64,000 nucleotides of DNA from Floridanema aerugineum (GCF_041929345.1 NZ_JBHFNQ010000161.1:7866-71865), one strand, 5' to 3'. Shown: positions 1-8,973, counted from the stretch's first letter. Made by a program: numbers and translations. Notes: generated by a model from the letters alone, not told the origin.

Positions 1-1767
1 AACGAAGCACCTTCAATAACAGAGTCTCAAGAAACCCAAATCATCCCTGCGCCTTTCGTGCAAATTCCCTTGGGAACTACCGAAGACAGATTGCTCGGTT
101 CCGTAGAGGTGGAAAAATCTGTTAAACAAGGAGATACCGTCTTTCAACCAGGGTTACTCGCTTCCGCACACCGAGGAGTTCTCTACGTCGATGAAATTAA
201 CCTCCTAGATGACCAAATTTCCAACCAACTTTTATCAGTATTATCCGAAGGACGCAACATCATAGAACGGGAAGGAATTAGTTTCGAGCATCCTTGCCAA
301 CCTTTATTTATTGCCACTTATAATCCAGAAGAAGGGCCATTGCGGGAACATTTGCTCGATCGCATCGCCATCACTTTATCAGCTGATGGGGTTTTAGGGT
401 TGGACGATCGTGTACAAGCAGTCGAACAAGCATTAGAATTCTCTCGTTCCCCCCAACAATTCCTCTCCCAATACACCGAAGACATCGACAACCTAAAAAC
501 CCAAATCATCCTAGCGCGAGAATGGCTTAAAGAAGTTACCATCAGCAAAGAGCAAATCACCTATTTAGTAGAAGAAGCAATACGCGCCGGAGTAGAAGGA
601 CATCGCGCCGAACTCTTCGCCGTCAGAGTCGCCAAAGCAGCAGCAGCATTCGATGGACGAAACACCGTCAACTCAGAAGACTTGCGCCGCGCCGTAGAAT
701 TGGTAATTGTTCCTCGCGCCACAGTCGTTCAAACTCCCCCAGAACAACAACCACCCCCACCACCTCCCCCACCCCCACCACCCCCGGAAGATCAATCTGA
801 ACAAGAACAAGAAGAAGACGAAGAGGAAAAAGAAGAACCGGAAGAACCTCAAGAACAGGAAATGAACGTTCCTGAAGAATTCCTTTTCGATCCCGAAGGC
901 ATAATTCTCGATCCCACTGTGCTGTATTTCGCACAAATGGCGCAACGTCGCGGAAAGTCAGGAACTCGCAGCAAAATCTTTTCTGACGATCGCGGTCGTT
1001 ACGTTAAACCCATGTTACCCAAAGGTCGCGTGCGCCGCATAGCAGTAGATGCCACCTTACGCGCAGCTGCACCTTACCAAAAAGCTAGGCGCGAACGCCA
1101 ACCTGACAGAAAAGTAATTGTTGAACAGGGAGATATTCGTTCTAAACGTTTGGTACGCAAAGCCGGATCTTTGGTAGTGTTTGTCGTAGATGCCTCTGGT
1201 TCAATGGCATTAAATAGAATGCAATCAGCAAAGGGCGCGGTAATGTCGCTACTGACCGAAGCTTACCAAAACCGCGACCAAGTGGCGTTAATTCCTTTTA
1301 GAGGAGAACACGCCGATGTGCTGTTACCGCCAACTCGTTCCATTGCTTTAGCAAAGCGGCGCTTGGAACTTTTGCCTTGTGGCGGTGGTTCACCCTTAGC
1401 TCATGGTTTAACTCAAGCGGTAAGAGTGGGAATAAATGCCCAGATGTCGGGAGATATTGGTCAGGTAGTTATTGTAGCGATAACTGACGGTCGTGGCAAT
1501 ATCCCGCTGGCACGTTCTTTGGGAGAACCAATAGAGGAAGGGGAAAAACCGGATATTAAGGCGGAATTGTTGGAAATTGCGGCAAGAATTCGCGGTTTGG
1601 GAATTCAGCTGTTGGTAATTGATACGGAAAATAAGTTTATTTCTACTGGTTTTGCTAAGGAGTTGGCAAAGAATGCTGGTGGAAAGTATTATCATTTACC
1701 GAAGGCGACGGATCAGGCAATTGCTGGAGTGGCGAAAAGTGCGATCGCAGATCTAAAATCTCGTTAG
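1..1767 (+). CDS. chlD: Magnesium chelatase subunit D (5' end outside window)
   Basis: Subunit of the cytoplasmic ChlI-ChlD-ChlH complex that inserts Mg2+ into protoporphyrin IX, the first committed step of chlorophyll synthesis. The frame is open from base 1, so the N-terminus (roughly 80-90 residues of the AAA+ domain) lies upstream. In order it shows the rest of the AAA+ ATPase-like domain with its helical lid, a proline run at about bases 745-786, a Glu/Asp-rich linker to about base 870, and a C-terminal von Willebrand A domain with the MIDAS motif DASGS at bases 1189-1203. AAA, Pro/acidic linker and VWA in this order is diagnostic of ChlD/BchD. A GUN4-domain gene, whose family stimulates this enzyme, lies at about 60 kb. 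Confidence 0.95.
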   Translation, partial: NEAPSITESQETQIIPAPFVQIPLGTTEDRLLGSVEVEKSVKQGDTVFQPGLLASAHRGVLYVDEINLLDDQISNQLLSVLSEGRNIIEREGISFEHPCQPLFIATYNPEEGPLREHLLDRIAITLSADGVLGLDDRVQAVEQALEFSRSPQQFLSQYTEDIDNLKTQIILAREWLKEVTISKEQITYLVEEAIRAGVEGHRAELFAVRVAKAAAAFDGRNTVNSEDLRRAVELVIVPRATVVQTPPEQQPPPPPPPPPPPPEDQSEQEQEEDEEEKEEPEEPQEQEMNVPEEFLFDPEGIILDPTVLYFAQMAQRRGKSGTRSKIFSDDRGRYVKPMLPKGRVRRIAVDATLRAAAPYQKARRERQPDRKVIVEQGDIRSKRLVRKAGSLVVFVVDASGSMALNRMQSAKGAVMSLLTEAYQNRDQVALIPFRGEHADVLLPPTRSIALAKRRLELLPCGGGSPLAHGLTQAVRVGINAQMSGDIGQVVIVAITDGRGNIPLARSLGEPIEEGEKPDIKAELLEIAARIRGLGIQLLVIDTENKFISTGFAKELAKNAGGKYYHLPKATDQAIAGVAKSAIADLKSR

Positions 1768-1778
1768 CTTTGCAATCC

Positions 1779-1810
1779 GTAGGGTGCGAAGCGTGTTAAC
1801 GTAACGCACC
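1779..1810. repeat. Short imperfect inverted repeat (GTAGGGTGCG family)
   Basis: GTAGGGTGCG and AACGTAACGCACC form imperfect arms directly after the chlD stop. A closely similar copy lies at 62768-62800, and the GTAGGGTGCG arm also begins the elements at 41101 and 42479. It may act as a transcript-end structure. No transposase is associated. Confidence 0.6.
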
Positions 1811-1828
1811 ATTATCCCAATTAAATTG

Positions 1829-2329
1829 ATGGATGAAATCAGCTTTGCTTTACCAACCGGATGTATTCTCCGCCCAGCTAACGCCAGCGATATTTGGGAA
1901 ATTCGGAAGTTGGTTTTTAGTGCTAAGTTAGATCCGACTCAGTTACGCTGGCAACAATTTTCGGTGATTGAATGTGATAAGAAAATTGTTGCTTGTGGGC
2001 AATTGCGTTCTTTTTCTGGGGCGCAAGAATTAAGTAGTTTGGTAGTGTTACCTGCTTGGCGAAATCAAGGTTTAGGAAGTTATTTAGTAAAACATTTAAT
2101 TCAGCAAGCGAGTCAACCTCTGTATTTAGAATGTGCTAGTTGGTTAGAACAATTTTATACTCAGTTTGGTTTTGTATCTATCTCTTGGCGAGAAGTTCCA
2201 TCACCGTTGAAAGAGAAATTTCGGATTACTCAATTTGCTACGAAAATAGTTCCTATTATGTCTTTGAAAGTTATGCAGTATCGTGGAGTTGAAACGCCGA
2301 CAGATGAAAAACAAACTCCCTTATCTTGA
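1829..2329 (+). CDS. GNAT family N-acetyltransferase
   Basis: Predicted acetyl-CoA-dependent N-acyltransferase of about 166 residues, the usual size of a single-domain GNAT protein. The acetyl-CoA pyrophosphate-binding motif A is visible near the middle as LVVLPAWRNQGLGSYL, preceded by the central beta strands. The substrate cannot be predicted. The ATG at 1829 is preferred over the TTG one codon earlier. Its 3' end overlaps the start region of the downstream methyltransferase by about 26 bases in another frame, which suggests translational coupling and one transcript. Confidence 0.8.
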   Translation: MDEISFALPTGCILRPANASDIWEIRKLVFSAKLDPTQLRWQQFSVIECDKKIVACGQLRSFSGAQELSSLVVLPAWRNQGLGSYLVKHLIQQASQPLYLECASWLEQFYTQFGFVSISWREVPSPLKEKFRITQFATKIVPIMSLKVMQYRGVETPTDEKQTPLS

Positions 2330-3329
2330 TTTTATTGAACAAGAACTTAGACTTTCTTCAAATCAGCAAAATAAACCTTTAGTCATTGACTTATTTGCTG
2401 GATGTGGAGGAATGGCGCTAGGTTTTGAAGCGGCAGGTTTTCAAACAGTTGGTTATGAAATTCTCGAAGATGCTTGTGCGACTTATCAGTTAAATTTACA
2501 AAATCCATGTCATAAAATTAATCTTACACCATCCTCTGATTTAATTGAAGGAGCAGAAGTAATTATTGGTGGGCCACCATGTCAACCTTTTAGTGTTGGC
2601 GGAAATCAACTAGGATTAAAAGATAGTCGTGATGGTTTCCCAACTTTCATTTCTGCGGTGAAACGTTACCGCCCAAAACTTGCTTTATTTGAAAATGTTC
2701 GAGGAATGCTTTTTCGCAATAAAGCCTACTTTGAAGAAATTGTTTATGCTTTAGAGTCACTTAATTATATTGTAGAATGGCAACTTTTAAATGCCGCCCA
2801 TTATGGCGTACCCCAAAAAAGAGAACGTCTTTTTTGTGTAATACATCAAGGCGGTTGGGAATGGCCTAAAAAAACTCATCTTCACTCACCTTATACTGCT
2901 GGAGATGCGTTAGGAGAATTAGCATTTTCTGTCCCCAATAACTCAAAATTTCTCACTCCTAGCATGGATGAATATGTTAAAAAATATGAGTTGGCATCTA
3001 AATGTATTAGACCAAGAGATTTACATTTAGATGCACCTTCTAGAACTGTTACTTGTCGCAATTTAAGCGGTGCAACAGGTGATATGTTGAGGGTAAAATT
3101 ACCCGATGGACGCAGAAGAAGATTGACAGTTCGTGAAGGTGCGCGGTTGCAAAGTTTTCCCGATCGATTTAAATTTCAAGGTTCGGAAAATAGTCAATTT
3201 AACCAAATTGGTAATGCTGTTCCTCCAATTTTAGCAAAGGCTCTAGCTCTTTCTGTAAAAGCTTATTTAGATAATAGTCAAACAACATTATCAACAGAAG
3301 TTTTTCGACCTACTCAATATATTTTTTAG
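2304..3329 (+). CDS. Orphan C5-cytosine DNA methyltransferase
   Basis: Transfers a methyl group from SAM to C5 of cytosine in a specific DNA site. From the ATG at 2304 the protein has 341 residues. Motif I DLFAGCGG is near residue 29, the catalytic PCQ loop has Cys93 in GGPPCQPF, motif VI ENVRG is near residue 130, QKRERLF is motif VIII and GNAVPP is motif X. The short target-recognition region lies between VIII and IX. A GTG at 2283 is an alternative start within the upstream gene. No restriction endonuclease gene is adjacent, so it looks like a solitary methylase. Cyanobacteria carry solitary C5 methylases acting on CGATCG, the core of HIP1, but which site this one recognises is not known. 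Confidence 0.93.
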   Translation: MKNKLPYLDFIEQELRLSSNQQNKPLVIDLFAGCGGMALGFEAAGFQTVGYEILEDACATYQLNLQNPCHKINLTPSSDLIEGAEVIIGGPPCQPFSVGGNQLGLKDSRDGFPTFISAVKRYRPKLALFENVRGMLFRNKAYFEEIVYALESLNYIVEWQLLNAAHYGVPQKRERLFCVIHQGGWEWPKKTHLHSPYTAGDALGELAFSVPNNSKFLTPSMDEYVKKYELASKCIRPRDLHLDAPSRTVTCRNLSGATGDMLRVKLPDGRRRRLTVREGARLQSFPDRFKFQGSENSQFNQIGNAVPPILAKALALSVKAYLDNSQTTLSTEVFRPTQYIF

Positions 3330-3368
3330 TACGTTGTTGCGCTTTAGCGCTAAAGCGCAACAACGTAC
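3329..3368. repeat. Perfect 40-bp palindrome (GTACGTTGTTGCGC family)
   Basis: Arms GTACGTTGTTGCGC and GCGCAACAACGTAC enclose the self-complementary centre TTTAGCGCTAAA, so the whole 40 bp is an exact palindrome. It starts on the last base of the methyltransferase stop codon. Related copies lie at 31221-31288, 38594-38839 (outer arms) and 49750-49804. It probably folds at the transcript end. Confidence 0.85.
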
Positions 3369-3578
3369 CTGGGCGGTATGTGACATTTTTTTTACATACC
3401 GCTGACAAAGTAGGACAAATGTACTATAATATATCCAGATTCGATCGAGCTAGACAATTCTCTCTTAAAAGCTCATCCCCTGTTCAGTATTTGTGTTCCC
3501 AATCAAATAAAAATGGGCATTCTAATCAAAAGCAGTGCCCAGTCTCAGCTTGTTAACCTAAAAAAAAGGACAACCAGC

Positions 3579-4577
3579 ATGAATAATGTTGCCGTAAAAG
3601 ACAGCAAAACCAAAATTTTAGAAGCATTTCAACGCCTCCTTGCAGAAAAGCAAAAAATTGATTCCAAAGTAGCTACCAAAGAAGAGGAAGCGGAGAAGGA
3701 AAAGAACAAAAAAACTCTCGAAGTCGCTTCTACATATACAGTTGATAGCATTGTCAAAGGTTTAGCAGATCTACAATTAGAATTTGGCAGCATTATTACC
3801 GGACTTTCCAGCAAATTAACCGCAGAAACTACCAAACTCGACGAACTTAAAAAAGCAATTGTAATTGAAAATCAGCATTTACAAGAACTTCAGCAAGTGC
3901 GAGTTGTAGCTGATGCACTGCACATTTTAACTCAAGAACATCAAGAACAACTCAGATCGATCGAAGAAAATGCCACCAATCAACGAGAAAGTTTAGATAA
4001 AGAAATCAGCGAAACTCGCAAAAGTTGGCAGAAAGAACAAGAAGAATTTACTGCAACAATCAGAGAACAAACCGAATTATTAACCGCAGAAAGGCAGCGT
4101 CAAGAGGCAGATTATCAATATGAATTAGAGCGAAATCGCAAAATTAAAACCGATGAATATGAAGAGTTTCGCCGCAAATTAGAGCGAGAATTACAACAAT
4201 CTAATCAAGAAAAAGAGAAAGATTGGACAGAAAGAGAAAGAATTTTAACCGCTAATCAAGCATTATTTGAAGAATACCGGAAAAAAGTCGAAGCTTTTCC
4301 CGCAGAAATGGACGAAGCGACTAAGAAAGCTTACGGCGAAGGTATTTCGGAAGTTAACCAAGAAGCGAAAGTCAAATCCGATTTGTTTGAGAAAGAATGG
4401 GAAGCAAGCAAACAATCTTATGAGTTAAAAATTCAAGCTTTGGAACAGAAAATTCAGCGCCAAACTGAACAAATTACTGAGCTTACTAGTCAGCTACAAA
4501 ATGCTTTGAGACAAGCTCAAGACTTGGCAATGAGAGCTTTTGAAAGTTCTGCTGCTAAAACCAACAAAGCTCAGTAA
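3579..4577 (+). CDS. Coiled-coil protein, first of a tandem paralogous pair
   Basis: No enzymatic domain is recognised. The protein is about 332 residues, charged and rich in Glu, Lys, Gln and Leu, with long heptad-compatible stretches over most of its length and no signal peptide or membrane segment. An upstream in-frame ATG at 3513 exists, but the ATG at 3579 is chosen because the protein then aligns end to end with its neighbour: KILEAFQRLLAEK matches EILTAFNQLLEEK near the N-terminus, and later blocks TDEYE, KVEAFP and QDLA are shared. AAAGGA lies upstream. The paralogue follows after about 100 bases and sigF is convergent. A structural or filament-forming role is inference only. Confidence 0.75.
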   Translation: MNNVAVKDSKTKILEAFQRLLAEKQKIDSKVATKEEEAEKEKNKKTLEVASTYTVDSIVKGLADLQLEFGSIITGLSSKLTAETTKLDELKKAIVIENQHLQELQQVRVVADALHILTQEHQEQLRSIEENATNQRESLDKEISETRKSWQKEQEEFTATIREQTELLTAERQRQEADYQYELERNRKIKTDEYEEFRRKLERELQQSNQEKEKDWTERERILTANQALFEEYRKKVEAFPAEMDEATKKAYGEGISEVNQEAKVKSDLFEKEWEASKQSYELKIQALEQKIQRQTEQITELTSQLQNALRQAQDLAMRAFESSAAKTNKAQ

Positions 4578-4680
4578 TACCAATTCCGGGTTAATTATCT
4601 CCCTCTTTCCTCTGCGTTCTCTGTGCCTCTGCGGTTCAATAATAAAGAGGGTTCATATTTGCAATTTTTGGAGTTGAATA

Positions 4681-5766
4681 ATGGCAGTCAGAAAACCTAA
4701 CGAAAAAAATACCAAAGCGGAGATTTTGACAGCTTTTAATCAATTGTTGGAGGAGAAAAAAGCGATCGAATCCCAACTGGCACAATTAGCCAAAGAGCCA
4801 AAACAAGTAATTGAAGTTAAGCCAGCGACAGAGACAAAATCTATGAATTCCACATTAAATAATGCCGGGAAACAGAAAATTCAGCAAACAATTGATATTC
4901 TCGCTAATCTGCAATTAAGCTTTGGTAGTGCAGTTAGTGATTTATCCGAAAAACTAACCTTAGAAGCTGCTAAATTACAAGAAATTCAGCAGTTAGTCTC
5001 TACAGAAATCCAAGAACTGCAAGAATTACATAATTTAGAAGCAATTGATGATGATACTCTTGATGAATTAATTACCCAATATCAACAAAGTGCTAAAGCA
5101 TTTGCAGAGGAATTTAACCAACGCCGAGAAACTTTAGAACAAGAAATTCTGGCAGCAAATAAAGCTTGGACAAAAGAACAAGAACAGCAACAACGGACGA
5201 TTAAAGAACGCAACGAGACACAAACAAAAACTCGGCTACGAGATGCAAGTGAGTACAAATATGAATTAGAATTGCAGCGCAAGTTAAATACTGATGAATA
5301 CGAACAAGCTCAGAAAACTTTGTATAAAGAGTTGGAAGAATTACAACAAACTCAAGAAAAACAATGGGCGGAACGAGAAAAAACGATTTCGGAACGGGAA
5401 AAACAATTTGCAGAATACAAAACTAAAGTAGAAGCATTCCCTAAAGAATTAGAAGCTGCGGTGAAAAAATCTCAAGAAAATGGTAGAGGATTAGGGCATT
5501 ATCAAACTAAGGTAAAAGCAGATTTGCGTGCCAAAGAAGTAGAAGGGGAAAGACGAGTTTATGAATTGCGGATTCAGTCTTTAGAAGAAACAATTCAAAA
5601 TCAAGAAGCACGGATTAATAATTTGGCGAAACAGCTTGATTCTGCGTTGAAACAAGTGCAAGATTTAGCGGTGAAAGCGATCGAAGGTTCTTCTAACATC
5701 TCTTCATTCCAAGCTGTTAAAGAAATTGCCTTAGAACAAGCTAAAACCAAAACTAACAATAAGTAA
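4681..5766 (+). CDS. Coiled-coil protein, second of a tandem paralogous pair
   Basis: Paralogue of the preceding gene, 361 residues. Shared features are an N-terminal KAEILTAFNQLLEEK block, a predicted helical segment LANLQLSFGS matching LADLQLEFGS, then a long coiled coil with conserved YELELQRKLNTDEYE, KVEAFPKEL and VQDLAVKA. It is soluble, with no signal peptide or membrane helix. It differs from its partner by a longer N-terminal linker (about residues 25-60) and a C-terminal tail. Tandem duplication followed by divergence is the simplest history, and the two could form hetero-oligomers. The name and function are unknown. Confidence 0.78.
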   Translation: MAVRKPNEKNTKAEILTAFNQLLEEKKAIESQLAQLAKEPKQVIEVKPATETKSMNSTLNNAGKQKIQQTIDILANLQLSFGSAVSDLSEKLTLEAAKLQEIQQLVSTEIQELQELHNLEAIDDDTLDELITQYQQSAKAFAEEFNQRRETLEQEILAANKAWTKEQEQQQRTIKERNETQTKTRLRDASEYKYELELQRKLNTDEYEQAQKTLYKELEELQQTQEKQWAEREKTISEREKQFAEYKTKVEAFPKELEAAVKKSQENGRGLGHYQTKVKADLRAKEVEGERRVYELRIQSLEETIQNQEARINNLAKQLDSALKQVQDLAVKAIEGSSNISSFQAVKEIALEQAKTKTNNK

Positions 5767-5782
5767 AATTTTCTCAACTTAA

Positions 5783-5800
5783 GGTGGGGTAACACCCACC
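5783..5800. terminator. Hairpin between convergent genes
   Basis: GGTGGG and CCCACC form a 6-bp stem with a 6-nt loop, lying between the stop codons of the second coiled-coil gene and sigF. There is no strong T-tract, so it is only a candidate bidirectional terminator. Confidence 0.4.
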
Positions 5801-5804
5801 GGAT

Positions 5805-6590
5805 TTAGCTTGCTAAACCAGCAGTTTGAGGATGTAACATAGAAACTAATTGATCTAGTCCTTTTTGTAAATGTCTGCTTACTGTCATTGGGCTAACGCC
5901 AATTGTTTTAGCAGCTTCTTTGCGGGGTAACTCCCGGAGAAATACACACTCAATAGCGGCTCTAGTTTTTTCTTCTAATTGACTCATTGCACCTTGTAAT
6001 TGCTGACGATCTTCTTCCAAATATTGTAAATTTTGGTAGTGAGCATCAGCTAAAGTATCTCCTAAACTAATAGGAACATCTACTTGATTACCAACGGTAG
6101 CATCTAAACTCAAAGGCTGACGATTTTGGGCAGCTAATTTGCTTTGTTGCCATTCTTGTAGAGGAACATCAAGTGCTTTGGCGATTTCTGCATCACTTGC
6201 CGATCGCCCAAACTTAGTTGTATATTCCTTTTGAAATTTTTCTCCGTCACTATACAATTCTTGCCAGCGACGAGGCACTTTTACCACACTACTTTTATCA
6301 CGTAAAAAGTGGAGCATTTCCCCGCGAATATAAGGAATAGCAAAAGAGCTAAAAGCACAACCTTGATTGGGATTAAAACGTTCGATCGCCCGAATTAAAC
6401 CGAGATACCCAATCTGTACGAGATCTTCATAAGGTTCAGCACATTGATGTCTAAATCTATGGGCTACCTTACGCACTAATCCAGCATGAATTTGTACTAA
6501 TTTATTTCTTTTGCTAACTGAGGGATTATTGTAGTAGGAAATTAAAAGTTCGATTCCATAAGAACTAAGATCGATTTGAGTTGCTGTCAT
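5805..6590 (-). CDS. sigF: RNA polymerase sigma factor SigF (group 3, sigma-28/SigB-like)
   Basis: Alternative sigma factor of 261 residues. Region 2 is seen as EDLVQIGYLGLIRAIERF and FSSFAIPYIRGEM (about residues 55-90), region 3 in the middle, and the region 4 helix-turn-helix as LPRKEAAKTIGVSPMTVSRH near residues 223-245. Length and sequence match cyanobacterial SigF, which in Synechocystis controls pilin expression, motility and surface structures. The start is the ATG at 6590. It faces the tandem coiled-coil genes convergently; whether it controls them cannot be told from the sequence. Confidence 0.88.
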   Translation of the reverse strand: MTATQIDLSSYGIELLISYYNNPSVSKRNKLVQIHAGLVRKVAHRFRHQCAEPYEDLVQIGYLGLIRAIERFNPNQGCAFSSFAIPYIRGEMLHFLRDKSSVVKVPRRWQELYSDGEKFQKEYTTKFGRSASDAEIAKALDVPLQEWQQSKLAAQNRQPLSLDATVGNQVDVPISLGDTLADAHYQNLQYLEEDRQQLQGAMSQLEEKTRAAIECVFLRELPRKEAAKTIGVSPMTVSRHLQKGLDQLVSMLHPQTAGLAS

Positions 6591-6923
6591 AATAATCCTC
6601 TGCGGAAAATCCTTTGTTTAAGTACAGTTCTTAGGCAAGATCTCGTAGGGCAAGAATTTGAGTATTAACCCTATCTGAATTTATTGTCTTCAGTTTCGCT
6701 AAGATTAACCATCGTTCTTCCACTGAATTCTGTGCAGAGTTGATCCCAAGATTCCGCAGAAATACGTATGCGTTAGCGCTAAAGACGCGCTAAAATCCAA
6801 TTTATTTTTATCCAAAGCTAAACCACCCGCGATGCCCCTCCTAGTTGTTTAAGGAAAATCTGGGTAAAAATGGAATTAAGTGGTACTTATGGCTGACTAA
6901 TCAAGAAACATAAAACTTGCCCT
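6591..6923. other. Divergent intergenic region, sigF / BI-1 gene
   Basis: 333 bases between two divergent starts, which must hold both promoters. A short partly palindromic stretch, GCGTTAGCGCTAAAGACGCG, lies near 6770. No convincing -35/-10 pair, small gene or RNA was recognised. Confidence 0.5.
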
Positions 6924-7652
6924 ATGAGCAACACTAGCAACTTCCGCGAAGCAATTCGCCAATCTAAAAGCCAAGCACTTGTTGGCCCTAATGTGATCGC
7001 TAACGCCCTCCCTTATGTTGGCGCTGGTTTGGTTTTAACCGCATTAGGCACTTATGGCGGTTTGGGAGTGATCAAAACCTTCCCAAACTTATTCTTCCCA
7101 ACTTTTATCGGCGCAGTTATCCTGGAGCTAATTCTTTTTTTTGTAGCTCAGGGCGTTGCTGAAAGAGGCAAAAATAGTGTGGCGCTGCCCCTGCTGGCTC
7201 TCTACAGCCTGCTGTCTGGCTACACTCTAAGTGGATTAGTTTTTGTGGCGCTCAGAACGCAAAATGTAGGTATTCAAGGCATTGGCATTGCTGCCCTTGG
7301 TTGTGGCGTTACCTTTATTGCCGCCCGTCAAATTGGTTCTAATTTATCCGATCCTGACGGCATGGCTTTGGCGAAAACAGTCAGACTAGGCATCATTGCC
7401 TTAGTTGTAGTTTGCCTTGCCCAATTCCTGTTTGCCATTTTTGGTGTGTTCACACCCACTTGGTTAGAAATCGCTATTTCCGGTATCGGTGTATTTCTGT
7501 TTGTCGGTTGTGCTGTGGTAGACTTCTACGTTTTACCTCGCAGCTATCGCGACGATCAGTATTTACCCGCAGCACTGTCAATGTACCTAACCTACATTAA
7601 CTTGTTCGTCTTCATCCTGCGGTTAATTATCGCTATCAACAGTCGCGACTAA
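6924..7652 (+). CDS. Bax inhibitor-1 / YccA family membrane protein
   Basis: Polytopic inner-membrane protein of 242 residues with six to seven hydrophobic helices. After a short polar N-terminus, helices run from about residue 27 to the end, and the last loop contains the conserved DxxVLPRSYRDD region followed by SMYLTYINLFVFILRL, typical of the BI-1 family end. Members are proposed to be pH-sensitive calcium leak channels or protease (FtsH) modulators; the role in cyanobacteria is not settled. The length fits the family. The gene stands alone between sigF and prfB. Confidence 0.75.
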   Translation: MSNTSNFREAIRQSKSQALVGPNVIANALPYVGAGLVLTALGTYGGLGVIKTFPNLFFPTFIGAVILELILFFVAQGVAERGKNSVALPLLALYSLLSGYTLSGLVFVALRTQNVGIQGIGIAALGCGVTFIAARQIGSNLSDPDGMALAKTVRLGIIALVVVCLAQFLFAIFGVFTPTWLEIAISGIGVFLFVGCAVVDFYVLPRSYRDDQYLPAALSMYLTYINLFVFILRLIIAINSRD

Positions 7653-7679
7653 TTAAGCAGGGGAGATGGGGAAAATATT

Positions 7680-7770
7680 AGACATCTCCTTTCCTCGATT
7701 GTAGAGACGTTGTATACAACGTCTCTACAATCTTTCGGTGGTAACGCACCTTTAATTTCTGGAGATGTCT
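7680..7770. repeat. MITE-like element with GTAGAGACGTT palindrome core
   Basis: AGACATCTCC at 7680-7689 and GGAGATGTCT at 7761-7770 are exact inverted ends. Inside is a perfect 36-bp palindrome (7697-7732) of the GTAGAGACGTT / AACGTCTCTAC family. Related cores lie at 38756-38785 and 62589-62628, and the same AGACATCTCC ends plus a GAAATTAAA motif recur at 38626-38804. No coding capacity. Confidence 0.75.
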
Positions 7771-7847
7771 ATATTAACTACCCACTTCTTCTTTCCTGAG
7801 ACCTTTTATAGTTAAGATAAAAATAGTCGATCGCTACGCCAAACATT

Positions 7848-8973
7848 ATGCTCGAATTAGTAGACATCAAACGCGAAATCGAAAGTTTATCTCATCGCCT
7901 GGGTAAAACCCAGGACTATCTTTGACATACCTGCTCTGACTGCTAAAATTCAAGACTTAGAGCAGATAGCCTCGCAACCAGAATTTTGGAACGATCAAGA
8001 CTCGGCTCAACAAACTCTGCAAGAACTGAATGATTTGAAATCGCACTTACAGCAGTTCTATGACTGGAAAAGTAGCTTGGAAGATACTAGAGCGATCGTA
8101 GAATTGCTAGAGTTAGAAGCCGACACTGCATTATTAACCGAAGCCCAAACTAACCTAAGTAACCTCAACCGAGAACTAGAACGCTGGGAATTACAACAGT
8201 TATTATCCGGCCCTTATGATGATCAAGGCGCAGTTTTAACAATTAATGCAGGTGCCGGAGGTACAGACGCACAAGACTGGGCAGAAATGTTACTGCGAAT
8301 GTACAGACGTTGGGCAGAAAGCCAAGGTTACAAAGTGCATTTAGCAGAAATTTCCCAAGGGGATGAAGCAGGAATTAAATCTGCTACCTTGGAAATTGAA
8401 GGGCGTTACGCTTACGGTTACTTAAAAGCTGAAAAAGGCACTCACCGCCTAGTCAGAATTTCGCCCTTTAATGCTAACGGTAAAAGACAAACCAGCTTTG
8501 CAGGCGTAGAAGTCATGCCAATTCTAGACCACTCCGTAGAATTGGACATCCCAGACAAAGACTTAGAAATTACCACCTCTCGTTCTGGCGGAAAAGGCGG
8601 GCAAAACGTTAACAAAGTAGAAACAGCGGTACAAATTAAGCACATCCCCACTGGTATTGCTGTCCGCTGTACTGAAGAACGCTCTCAGCTACAAAACAAG
8701 GAGAAAGCCTTAGCTAGACTCAAAGCAAAACTACTAGTAATAGCCCAAGAACAACGCGCCCAAGAAATCGCCGAAATTCGCGGAGACATAGTAGAAGCTG
8801 CTTGGGGCAACCAAATCCGTAATTACGTTTTCCATCCCTATCAAATGGTAAAGGATGTCCGTACCAGTGTAGAAACTACTGCAATTACGGATGTCATGAA
8901 CGGCGAACTCGATCCATTTATTCAAGCTTACCTACGCCAAGAAAATCAATTGGTGGAAAGTAATTCTGCTTAG
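7848..8973 (+). CDS. prfB: Peptide chain release factor 2, programmed +1 frameshift
   Basis: Class I release factor reading UGA and UAA. The first 25 codons (7848-7922) end at CTT followed by in-frame TGA at 7923-7925. Shifting +1 so that translation resumes with GAC at 7924 gives a 374-residue RF2: join 7848-7922 and 7924-8973. The continuation DIPALTAKIQDLEQIASQ fits the RF2 N-terminal domain, so the frameshift is real biology and not an error. The recognition tripeptide SPF is near residue 205 and the catalytic GGQ is at 250-252, inside GGKGGQNVNK. An open frame beginning at 8035 is only the downstream part. The gene is monocistronic in appearance. Confidence 0.93.
7909..7926 (+). promoter_or_regulatory. 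prfB autoregulatory frameshift site
   Basis: The slippery CTT-TGA-C is preceded by a Shine-Dalgarno-like CCAGG a few bases upstream. In bacterial prfB genes, scarce RF2 lets the ribosome pause at UGA and slip +1 on CUU, so RF2 controls its own synthesis. CTTTGAC matches the Escherichia coli site; the upstream AGG is weaker than the usual AGGGGG. Confidence 0.88.

Noticed and set aside
668..945. Open frames antisense to the Pro/acidic linker of chlD
   Set aside because: Low-complexity complement of CCN and GAA codons; chlD is clear on the other strand.
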